The position numbers and the translations under genes are program-made. DNA of 64,000 bases from Hymenolepis diminuta (Eukaryota > Platyhelminthes > Cestoda > Cyclophyllidea > Hymenolepididae). The stretch is from positions 2,277,924 through 2,341,923 of the forward strand of contig CAADRB010000003.1 in NCBI GenBank assembly GCA_900708905.1, read 5' to 3'. Of this stretch, positions 42,501 to 54,500 are shown piece by piece; positions within the stretch are counted from its first letter, which is position 1, and each line of letters starts with the position of its first letter. Below the pieces are notes generated by a model. It was not told where the DNA came from. It made no database searches and saw only the letters and a program-made list of their open reading frames with translations.

Positions 42501-45500
42501 AAGTCGCTCATCATTTCTATCAGGACGAGGCGCAAATCGCTAATGACAGCTTGACAGTTATTCGGAATATAAACTGTCATCAGTTTTGCGATGTTTTGAC
42601 CTCCAAACCTTAATAAAATAAAAACGACTTGCATCCATTTATGTGTAGTTTTTGTTTATTTAACGAAGTGTCATAAAGTAACTGCATTTTATCTCATCCT
42701 TCTCTCTCTCTGGGCCTCTGTCACCCTTAGTCCATTGATATCCAGTGAGCAAATGGACCATAGTGGCGGAAACTAGACTTCTGGGGATTACCACAGCATG
42801 GATAAGTCGACGCTTTACAAAAGTAGGTCAACTTCTTCCTAAATTTTATTAAAGTAGAATTTTAAGGTATGATATGAAGGTTGAAAGTCATACTAAAAAC
42901 GCATACCACATACCAAGTGGACCTAACACGTGTGGGATTAATACGCCTTAAAATAACTTTTCCTTTATTAAAGACAACAATAAGCCAACCACTTCAAAAT
43001 ATAGCATTGGTTCAAAGAAATTCAAAAATACATGACTAATTGATTGACAGTTAACTTCCACTTTCGAACAAAGCAATTCAGTCCCCACTCTTATAGGTGT
43101 ATTTCGACTTCTCGTTCGACTACACTAACATTGGTGGTTAAGCAGCCTTGGATTGGACTTTGACAACTTGAGGCTTTCGATTAGCGACTTAATATTTTGG
43201 ACATCCAGATTTCAGTCTCATCTTGGTTGCGTTGAAAGCTTGTGCTAAAACTCTACCTTTAAATTTTCATTTAAAATCTCGAAATACATCCTTAGATATT
43301 TGCCTTTTGATACGAGGGATCCAGTATGATTCAAAAGAACTTTGACGCGTTGAAAAAAATGCATTGAATCGAAGTTCCTAGAATTGTTGCCATTTCAAGA
43401 TAAGACTTGCGTCAGCCAATTTCCGAGTTAGTAAAGTTAACATGTTTAGCCAGAATTACTTTGACAGTACATCAACAAAGCCTGCTTTTACAAGCCTTCA
43501 GCTTATGTCGTCGATTTAAGGCATCTAAAATAACATATATTTGAGGCGTTTCTCGTCTCAAACAGTTCGATCCTATTAATGAAGAGGAAAAAGGCGTAAC
43601 TCTAACACAGTTTAAAATTTTTTACCGGAATGGATGAACCCAATCATTTTCATATCTTAGGAATTCTCATAGATTTAAATGGAACATGAACAGTAAAATT
43701 AATAATTATCATTTACTTTAAAACATTCTATTTAAAATCCATATTCACGTAATAAATTATGCGCGAATTACTACTACAGAATTTTTAGCACTTTATATGA
43801 ACATCCAGTAGCAGAAAAGTTGACCTACCTATTAAATAATTTTTATTTTATTAAATTTTAAATTATTTCCTTTCCAGGGACAAATCTAAAGAGATTTTTT
43901 AGTACCAAAATTATTATTGCATTTCCCTGTACATTAAAGTTGCAAGATAATTTTTAACAAAATATTAATCCAGCTAATGAAGGATTTGGCCAGAGTTAGG
44001 ATAAGAATTTTTCTTTTGAATAATTTTGAATTTTATCATGATCCCATTATCTTAAGAGGTATAGAATAGCACGAACTCGTCCTATAAGCTGGTTAATAGC
44101 CACAAAAATTTAATACCTGATAATTCCACTATGAATTTGATCTAAATTTTTTTCGAGCAGCGAGTGCGCTCAATAAATCTTCAAATTTCATTAATTGTAA
44201 AACGGTCGAGTTATAAAATGCCATATTTGTCTACATAGGACATCCACATGAGGATATGAATAGGTGAAGAAGTGGAGAAAATAGTTACTAGGCCTTCAGG
44301 TCTCCGACTACGAAAGGAAGTTATTGATTAAAGGCCTTTTAGAATAAGGAAGGGGTCGTAACTATAACTTGTGAAATGGATATATGGAAAAAAAGGGCTA
44401 TTTTATGGGAATATTAAGCAATGTCTGCCCGATACATTCTAATAAGTTTTAGAAATTCATTACCTCTATATTATAATTTTTAAACAATGTAATAAACTAT
44501 TGCTTGTTTCAATACGCTTTTAAATTGTTAACGCCTTTATTAATGATCAAACAATAGTCTGCCTTCTTTTAAGTCATTACAGTTTAACATAGAAAACCAA
44601 GTCATAATGAGAGATGGTTGAAGTGCCGACCATCTGTTGCCCAACTCATTGTCTTAATGGCAATAGGAAGATGCCGCAGTGTAGTGTGAAGCCACGCCTT
44701 AACATTAACTCTGTCCATTATCCACGTCATTATGGCGTATCATCTGACTTCAATAAAAAAAGAAGTGTAACATTCTTTATCACGTGATATACACTGCTGA
44801 TTCTACAGAGTGCGTAAGGAATCTGAGGGCATCTTACGCACTTTTAGAAAAAAACAAAAAATGAAACTGTTAATGATTGAAACTTGCAATTCCTTGTAAC
44901 AAAACAAACAGACAAACACAATATTAACCTAGGTTTCATTTTGTATATTCTCCTTCGGTTTCTATCACCCACTCAATTCAAGTCTGAAAGCGACTGCAAG
45001 TTTTCATCAGATCAGGTGGTCTTTATTGATGATGTCCTCCATTGTTTGGGCCGTTATTTCCATCAGAGAAAAGGATTTGGTGTCATGAGCATGCTTACTA
45101 ACTTCCCTTTCAACCACGCCCCGCCTCACCTAACGCCCATAAGTAATAGTGTAAAGAATTAAGATCTGGTGAATTAGGAGGCAGTCATAAGTTTGGTGTG
45201 ACATGATGAGAATTCTCAGCTATCCAACTATGGGTTTTGAGAGCTTTATGGGATGGAGCCGAATCTTGTTGGAAGACATAGGGTCTTCTTCCATTGTCTA
45301 CACTGTCTATCCAAGGAGGCTTAACAACACGTCTCCACGTAGTGATCCGCACCTTCATTGACTCTAAGGTTCTGCGGAAGAAATTGAGGAGCCATAATGC
45401 GCCTTCACTCCTAATCACACTGAAAACCATCACTGTTGTTTGAAACTTCATGCTCTCTACAGCTGGAATTTCAGCGGAATTGGATTGACTTTCTCATTCT

Positions 45501-48500
45501 GGTGGAATTTTTTTGGTCGACGAAAAACCAAAGGCACTCTCATTCTTCTGGGTACGCATTAAACGATTCTCTTGAGTCGCTTTTGCTAATAGAAACTGAC
45601 TCGCCTAAGAACGTATGATTTGTATCCGAGATCTTGATGAACAGCACTCCTTATTGTTCCTTGAAGATCTTTGGCAGAATGTCGCATTGATTTCCCAGGA
45701 TTTTCGTCAATCATGCCATACATCCTTTTGACAAACTTAGGTGTTTTGAATGAGACAGTGGAGAGTTGACAATGGTGTTTTCTCTTCCTCATGGCGACCA
45801 ATCCAGCTCCTTTCTAACTTTGCAAACGAAAGATGTGGCAACCTCTGGAAATCTTGCAATTTTTAAATTCCTGTGTCTCGCTTTTATGGACGGTATTACA
45901 GGGTGTTTTTCATTTCATTGGTTATAATGGTATCTGCCATAAGATCTTCTGATATGGAAAATACATTAATTATTATTGGGTTAGTTTAAATTACAAAAAT
46001 ATAAGTGCCCTCAAATACCTTCCGCACCCTGTATTAAGGAAATAAATGGAGACAGAACAAAAGAAGGCATAGAATAACGAATCTGCTGGCACAGAGACCT
46101 TCAAATCTCCAGTTGACTCATCGAATTTGATGAGACCGTGACAGTTGCAGGTAGTGTCCATGATATTAGCTATCATCACCAATGATATTGAAGGTAACAT
46201 CGTGATGATGAGTCCATTTATTTTCAACATTTTTCAGGCATTTATGTTCATTCCCAAATGCTTATGTAGCTTCATATTTTGTATCTCATAGCTCCGATTC
46301 TGGGCGGGGCGCTAGAATGAAGGGGATTACTGGAGGTGGCTAATCGTTTTATACTGAGAATTGGTCCTTACCTCCAGAGATAGTATTAGTTATAGTAACG
46401 CATCCAAATCAGAAAAAAGATGACTGATTATCCATAACTCCACGAAATTCCCTTCTTCTTTGTAAGGTGAAAGTATCCGTTTACACACAAATTGGGTTCT
46501 GGGACCGGCTGTCTGTCCGGTTAGCCAGTAATAACCTGGCGAAGAGACTTCGTTACCGGAAATGATAATGGAAGAACAAGAATCGGATAATTCATTGCCT
46601 GATGGACGGTTTCTGTCCACAGAATTTTCAAGAATGAATGTTCCTATCGGGAACGTTTGATTCTACCACCTTTAAAACCAATCCGTTATTCTTATCGTAT
46701 TGAATAAATTGAAATATTTCAAAATCTTGAGTTGATTCCTATTCTAATAACTGATAAGTACAAACTTTAAATCAAAACTTTCCGAAAATGAAGAATAAAT
46801 GGATCGACTCCCTATGTTTTCATGCGATTCAGGAAAAAAGTCCGAATCAAGACATGAAAGGCGCTTCTTCAACTCTTTCTGCCAAGCGAAAAATGTAGTG
46901 CTCCAGTAACGTAATGCGCCTTCTCCACGCTTCACCAATTTTTTCCTTCCCCGATAGTAAGGATAATTAATGTTAGTTATCTAACAATATTGTGCTTTTA
47001 AGCACTAGCTGATTAGTTAACGAGTAACTCTTTGCCCATTATAGGTTAATGAATGATAATACCATATCATATAATTGTTATTAATTAGTTGAATAACTCT
47101 GACTAGAATAAGCAAAGATTAAACACCCTATAACTGCTCGAAAATATTAAGATGGGAGTTGTGCCACAGCCCATAATTTAAGCTTTGCAAGTTTAGACAT
47201 AACTTCTCTGAATATATACGTAAATGCAGACCGAAGTTCGTGGAAATGGACATCTAATTTAATATCCCCCAAACGTATAGCCCTTAGAAAATCGAATTAC
47301 GGAGAAATCTACACTTTTAAATTTTACTTTCCTGTCCTTTTTAGTAAATGACGAAAACTGTACACATCGTACTCATAAATCCCCATTTTACTAGAAACTT
47401 TAAATGATCAATTTTATCAAATTGACTGAATAAGCTACCTGCTGAAAAATAACTCTCCCAAGATACGTTATTGGTTATTTTTGACCATTCATAATAGATG
47501 TTGGGAGTAGAATTCATTTTACAAATAGAGATTAATCAGACCTTATTCAACAACCACTTAGCATTTATTTCGAATACTGTGAAGGATTTTTTTTCGACAT
47601 ATTTCCAGAAATGCTAATATTTTACCTTCAAGATTTATATGACCTCAAATGAACTGAACGTTAAAAAACTTCTTTTGTCTAGACACCAACTGTTAATGTC
47701 TGCAAAGAGGTCAACAGTTTAGCTAGACATTAACAGCTGCTAGTGATGCAGACTTTCTGTGTTCAATGAAATCCATATCCTTATAAAGCCTGCCAAAAAG
47801 GAACACCTTTGTTGTCAATCAATCAGGTGTGCTAAGAACAGAGCCAATAGGAGAGGTGAAAATCGCTAAATGTAAGGCTTTAGGAATGACAGCTCTCAGT
47901 GACAGATCATTTATTTATTTGGGAATTAAACTTACTTTGAATATTTACCTGCCGAACATCTTATTTTACCTTTACTTGTAAGAACTCAAACTGTCGACTA
48001 ACGTGGTCCGTACACCGGATAGCAAATTAGAAGATCTAGGAAAATAGATTGGATTAATACCGTAAATCCCAAGAGAGGAATTCATTAACTAAAGTTACAC
48101 TATCTATATGGACGGTCCAAATAATCAGGCTTAAGTGACTCAAAATTCTCATATACTGGAAAGAAAGTTCAAACCATACACAGCCTGGCTAATCAATGAG
48201 TACGCAGTTCTTTTAATCAGCAGCTGAATGATCAAAATGACGGAAGTACGACAGGCGTGAATAGTGCTAAAGATGCTGACTGTCATTACCGATCGAATTG
48301 TAGGTATCTCATGACCATTCATTGATATTCGTTCCCACTTTCAGATTTTATACAACCTCATTTTGTAAATAAAAGGTGAAGTGATCAGAATCTACATCCA
48401 TTATCATTTTTGTCTTCCGTAGTCAGTCCCGGCTTCCTTCTAATAACAACTTGATTTAGACGAGAAGTCAGTGATTTTAGGTGATACAAAGGTTTTCATC

Positions 48501-51500
48501 CTATCAATACAATCTTTGAACATTCATTACATTCAAGATTGTTTCTTGATGGAAGTTTTACTATTTATCTTGTTACGGCCTACATTATTACATTTAAATG
48601 ACAATTCACATATGATAATTTCATACTTTGATTGTTTAACTCCCAATCGTTAGTATTCGAATCAAGCTACAACATCAGTGCCGCAATCAACATTCACATC
48701 TGTCAGGTCTGGGGTTACGAGATTGATGCCTGTCGGTGTAAATTCAGTAATGTGGATGGCAAAGGTGGTAGAGCTTGTGTTGCTCATAAAATTGCACCAG
48801 GATACTTATTCTGGAATAATTTTACAAAATTCATAAATATCTTAAATCTCCCATGAGTGAATTTACCAATCCCAGTTGAACAGAAATATATCTCTCCAGT
48901 TCGGTTATCACTTGCCAAATGATATAAAATGAACACGCGTATTTTTTACCAAATGGTAATAAAAGCGGGTGGACTGGCAGACTGGCAGTGTTGAAGCACG
49001 GAACACGGCCTGTGAACATAACAACACTATACGTTATATCAGGAAGGGGCTAAAATGTGCGCGCTTGTGGCTGAATTATTAATGACTGGAAGAGGAATAG
49101 CAAGCGAAGGTATCGTAACACAAATCAGTGCACTCTCTCTCGAAGCTGTTAAATCTGTCACTACCAAAATGGGGCAATAAATTAAGCCCCATTTGGGAGG
49201 AGGAAAAATATTGCGGAGGGAATTTGAGATCAAAAGGTGCTAAAAGTCAACACTTGGCATGGTTTCAAAAACGAACCTGCTCTGTTTCATTGCTTGTAAA
49301 ATTTGATTTTCCTTATCAATTTTTAAAACAATTCGCGTAGCGAAGAATTGCTTTTAACGACCTTTTGGTAAGTTTTCGTGGATTTGAATGGAACGGAGAC
49401 GAATTTGAAATGTTGTAAAAGTTTATTAAGGACCTGCGCCACTCATTCTAAATTTTTGGATTTGCAAATGCATTGATACACGTTTCCAAAAAAAGTAATT
49501 AAAATGACAAGGCCGATTACCATGATTAAAAAAATGGTCGAGTAGCACTGGACATCTTTGACAAACATTTGCTGCAATGCTGGAGGAAATCACTAAACTG
49601 GAACTTTGGAATGCGATCAGGACCGTGTATAAATACTGTACAACACGAATCCAACCTTGACGTTGCTCTCTGATTCTTCCTTATTTCCCCCCCCCCCTTT
49701 TTTATCATTTATTGGACTTTCCTTTAACCGACTTCCTTTGCTTTCCACAATTGAAAATCCTAAAAATATTCTGTTTTGCCGTGGATAATAATAATGGTTT
49801 TTAAAGAACTCTGATATCTCATGTATTTAGAATACCATCAATAAAATATTAAAAGGAAAAAAGGAATTTTCAAAGACAGTCTCCCAACACATTTCATTTA
49901 AACATTCCTTAGAACTGTCACGTAGGTCAAACATTCTTCATCACAGACATTAAATGACCTTAATACAAACTGAACTCGGGGTAAGTATTACACTTATCTA
50001 ATATAGAGTGGTAGAACAAAGGAAAAGAAAAACCAGAAATCTTGAAACTGTAGTGTAAATATAATATCTCTAAGATGTGTATGATGAAAATAAAAACATA
50101 AACTCAGACGGTGGTATTTCTTGCTTTTCTATAATTAACACTAGATGAATTTTCATAGATTAACGCCAACTGGCTCTGTGCAATTAAAAGATTTAATTTT
50201 CAACATACGTATTAACATTTAATTAGCTTATCCACATACAAAAGTCAAATATGATTAACTTATTTGCTTACGGTGGAACTGCAATAGATTCGTTCGCTCT
50301 CCTAGTCGCGGCATTTGCCAAACTTCCATTACAAATGAAAGACCAAAGTGATCCAAGTTTAGTATTAGATCCAGAAGCTGATCGTGTTCTTCGATGCAAA
50401 CTCAAAGCACCATTACCCCCGGTGCCATTTTTCCCCGGCCCAATTGTGAAGGAATGATCGATAGATTTTGAGTAAATCATCACAGAACAGTCATCTCGAA
50501 AGACTGGAGGTTCAGCCACCACTGTAAAGGCGACTTCATCAGGATGGGGTTCCACCGAAGCAGATTTTGGATGGAATCCACCCGCTCTTCTCCGCTTCAA
50601 CTGTCGAGGCTTTCCCTGACCTGGACGGGAGGGACTTTTTAGCACTGGGGAAGCATTGTTGGCGTCACTAGTTATTGTAGAAAGGGGCTCTTTTTTAACC
50701 ATCGGAGAAGATGATCCCATGGCATCGTCACAGAGGTTAATACTTCCCGCTGATCGATGAAGACGAGATCGAAAATCCGTTGAAATTGGATTTGTAGTTG
50801 GAGAGGCTTCTGTGATCATGCTACGGGAGAGGAGATTTCGATCCGACTCCATTTTTTCAGAAACCGAGAGTTTGGTTGCTGACGAGTTCCTTCGCCGAAT
50901 TCGAAAGGCTGCACGAAAAAAAGAAAACAAAAGGAAACAAATTATCGAATGGATTTCATTATCCAGCTTAGTCTCCAGTTATCTTGTTTTAAATTCGTGT
51001 TACGAGTTGTAACTTCTTTCCTTGTTAAAATATATATAAAAAATATGAACCTGCAAAATCCTATTTTTGACTATTTTAGCTCAGCTGTCATTTAACGTGG
51101 TGTAAATTTTTGAACTGAAAATGCTTGTTTATTTCTCAAAATTCCCACATTAACTTCATTTTTGGGATCTTAATTGATGTCAATATTTAGGATCTCATGC
51201 TTAAATTTGTGGTAAATGGTAGGGTTTTTAGTTGAACAAATTCGCAAATGAAATTATGGATTATCCGAATCAAGAATATCATCCTATGAACATTTCACTT
51301 GAAGCACAATTTTTGGCATTATTCCCTAACGGTTGGAATTAATGCTTAATCCGATAAAACGCCTATTATTACCCATGGAAAAGCAAGTGTGCAAACTATA
51401 ATCCTGAAGATAACAGTAAATATCAAAGAAGAATTAAATCAATTTGATAGTATATGAATTCGGGACACTTCTACAATAATATGTATAGTTGATGATACCA

Positions 51501-54500
51501 TGGCATTACATTTCAAAGTTTCATCTTCAGTAAGTAGATACGAGTCGAACACTTAAATTCATGTTAGTTGCTCAGTGATCAATGTGCAGAGATCATGATA
51601 TCGATGTCCAGTGATGTAGGTGACCAACCATACTGGTTAACCCTTGTCGACAAGAGTGGTGGTAGAATGTGAATTTATCAACTCAGGTCAAGTGTTGTGG
51701 ACACTTTTCTTAGGAAGTTTACTTTAGTTAAACATTTCTCCTTAATTATGGTTTTTAGTAGAATTACCGAAAATCAAAACTGGGCTTCATCTTCATAGAT
51801 TATATTTATATCAGAAATGCCTTCGGTTAATCAATTTCTATCATTTTCAGTTTCATTGAGTGCAACTTGTTTCAATTAAAAAGTACAAAACGATTTTTGC
51901 TGTCAGCGCTCAATGTGAAGAAGACATTTTTTCCTTTATTATCGCTTTTCGTGGAGGAGAGACTAATTATGTCCTAGATCAGATCCCCAATCACGATAGC
52001 GCCACTTTTTTACCATATTGTAGTCTTTGATTTATATCCGGTAAGCATTACAAATTACTTTCGTCGAAACGGTATTGCAAGCATTTGAGACGTCCTGTTA
52101 TTAGGAATTCTTATTTGTTTCGAAAGTTATTACTTCGAATTTATTAATTTCTTTGTGACCCTAGAATTTAATAACACAAATGTAGGTCAATTTCTAAGAG
52201 GTCTTAGAGATATTTGAAAGTAATGGTGGCATCCAAGGGACCCGAAGTATTTGAACTTCTGGCCTCCAAATTTTCTGACCTTTTCTCATGCTTGTAATTT
52301 AATAAGCAAATTTTATAATTTCACTAAATGGAAATAAGATACAAATGAACAGTAGCCAAACATTAATCACCAAATAGTTGTCCTTGGGTTTTTGATATGA
52401 CAGCATAAAAGTATGACAGTGCTCATCTGCTTTTAAGTATTGTTCACTTAACCTGCAGTTTACTCTTAGAAAATGACGAGAAAGTGACAGCCGCAGATCA
52501 AGCACTAGCTACCCTGACTATTATCACAGATTGGAATAAATGTATTCCCATGGTAGCTGATCAGTCTATTCAAAAACATTGATTTTTGTTTCCAACTTGT
52601 GCATGAACTCTATTCTGTGGCCATTAAATTCTATTATCAAACTCATCCAAGCACATCTTCATTTTCATATTTTCAGTCCTGGATAAGTCACTAGAACTAA
52701 AGCGGTCACTAATTTAGGTCAATTAACCTTGTAAATATATAAGCATTGCTTTGATTCAGCAGTGTACGAAGTGAATAATGCCCTTAAAATGGGAGTATTA
52801 TCACCGCTCAAACATTTAAACTGGGCCAAATCCGCGTGGACACTTTCTTCTGCTATCAGACGAATTTGAACTGGTTTGTGAAATGCTAGATTAAAAATAT
52901 ATGGACAAATTCAAACTCCTGTTCTTAAAAATGATAAACTGTGTAATTATCACACAATCGACTTCAAAGTTAAGACCAAACTGAGCGAACCACTCTCAGA
53001 TATCATGCGGCATAGAAGGGACACCAATCGCAATTTGTGATATATAAAAACCTTTCTTCTAAAGACTGTAATTTCAAATTGCACTTCTATCAGAAGAAAT
53101 TATTATTTCCTCACGTTCTCAATATTTCTTTTATAAATAAAATGTAATTTCCTTCTTAGTTTCCTGACTAATGAAAGACACTTTGCAATCATGCCTATTT
53201 GTCTAAGCACGAGTTTCATCAGGATCAGGACGCGGTCAGTTGAATCAAAAATGAAGCCAAGATATTTAACATAGGTTAGAAAGAATTTAAATTTGTTAGC
53301 CCAATGGTGGAAATCTTATTTTTTCATAAAGCCCAAGGAATGTCTTGAAGTTTCTCCTCTGAGTCTCCAACTACGATGATATCTTCCAAGTAGCCCCGAT
53401 ATCATTTCCATAATGTATTGAAAATTACTGGGGCTGTCTTGATTCCGGAAGGCAATCTCGTATACTGGAATAGCCCCAGCGTTAAAGTTTATCAAGCTTT
53501 ACCGTCGACCAGATTCAATAACGTTAGGTGACTCTAATTTAATGTTTTTGGATAAAGTTATTGTTCCTTCTACCCTTAGAAATAAGATGCTACGACAATT
53601 TTGCTCAAGCCGTCTTGGAATAGGCCGGATGAAATCCGTAGCCAGAGGATACGTTTACCGGCTAGGCATGGACAAGGACATCGAATATCTCGTACACCAG
53701 TAAAACAGGTGCTAGCAAGCTGCAAAGGGCCCCATTCGCAAAGATCCCGTACTGTGAATACAAACGGAAACCCCGTGGACCTGGTTACATGTCGATTTTG
53801 CGGGTCCGATAAGTGGTACTACTCATTTAGTTGTTGATTCATATTCCAGATGGCCAGAGGCACAACAATTGGAGCACTGGATCGAATCTTCGACACAATG
53901 ATTGCCAAAGATCTTGATTATGGACAACGGGGCACAATCTGCGTCAGTCGATTTTAAGGATTTCTGTGAACGATGACCAATAGAACACATCGGAACCCCT
54001 CCGTACCACTCCCAGTCAAATGGACAGGCAGAAAGATTCGTCGATACGCTAAAGATAGGCTTACAAAAAGCAAAGGGAGAGGGAACTATGGGAGAGGTAC
54101 TGCAGAATTTCCTACTGGGATAAAGATCAACCTCGTATCTTGCGTTAGGAGAAAAACCCCGGTCCGAGGCATCAATGGGTCGAAAGGTGAGAATGGTGCA
54201 TGAAGTGATACTGTCAAAAGAAACTCTGCCGGAGAGGAGGGAGGAGTAATCATAAGAATGGTTTTACTGTTAACAAGCCCGTTTATGCTCGTGATTATCG
54301 ACTGAGTCGCCAGTGGACAACTGCAAACCGGTATGGGAGCATGATTTACGATGTTGAGGTCGGTGAAGACACGTAGGTCCGCCACCACAATCAAATCTGA
54401 CGAAGACTGACGGAACCTACTATTGATAAGCATTATCCTTCTTCGTATTCATCACTAGATACGCATAATCTTATTAATGTTCTTCCACCTATATGTAAGG

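Larger units (their letters stand above)
44806..46031 (-). mobile_element. Mariner/Tc1-superfamily transposon with both ends
   Basis: A 1,226-bp element with terminal inverted repeats at 44806-44831 and 46006-46031 (22 of 26 bases match; both arms start CAGRGTGCG), flanked on both sides by TA, the target site of this superfamily. Inside, on the minus strand, lies a degenerate transposase (about 45830-44940). Size, ends and coding content agree, so the boundaries are well defined. A further CAGGGTG match at 45899-45905 lies inside the right end. Confidence 0.9.
36651..50271 (-). other. Kinase intron 2 (13.6 kb)
   Basis: The largest intron and the main transposon trap. It holds dispersed repeats (37110-37215 and 49700-49800), a gypsy element (38375-41949), an LTR-like repeat (42468-42750), a mariner (44806-46031), a broken coding-like stretch (46050-46970) and a small stem-loop (49167-49194). 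The stretches 42.8-44.8 and 47.0-48.9 kb show no recognisable content. Confidence 0.65.

Noticed and set aside
54086..54433. 115-codon minus-strand open frame
   Set aside because: It is antisense to the plus-strand gypsy integrase C-terminus, which reads clearly on the other strand.
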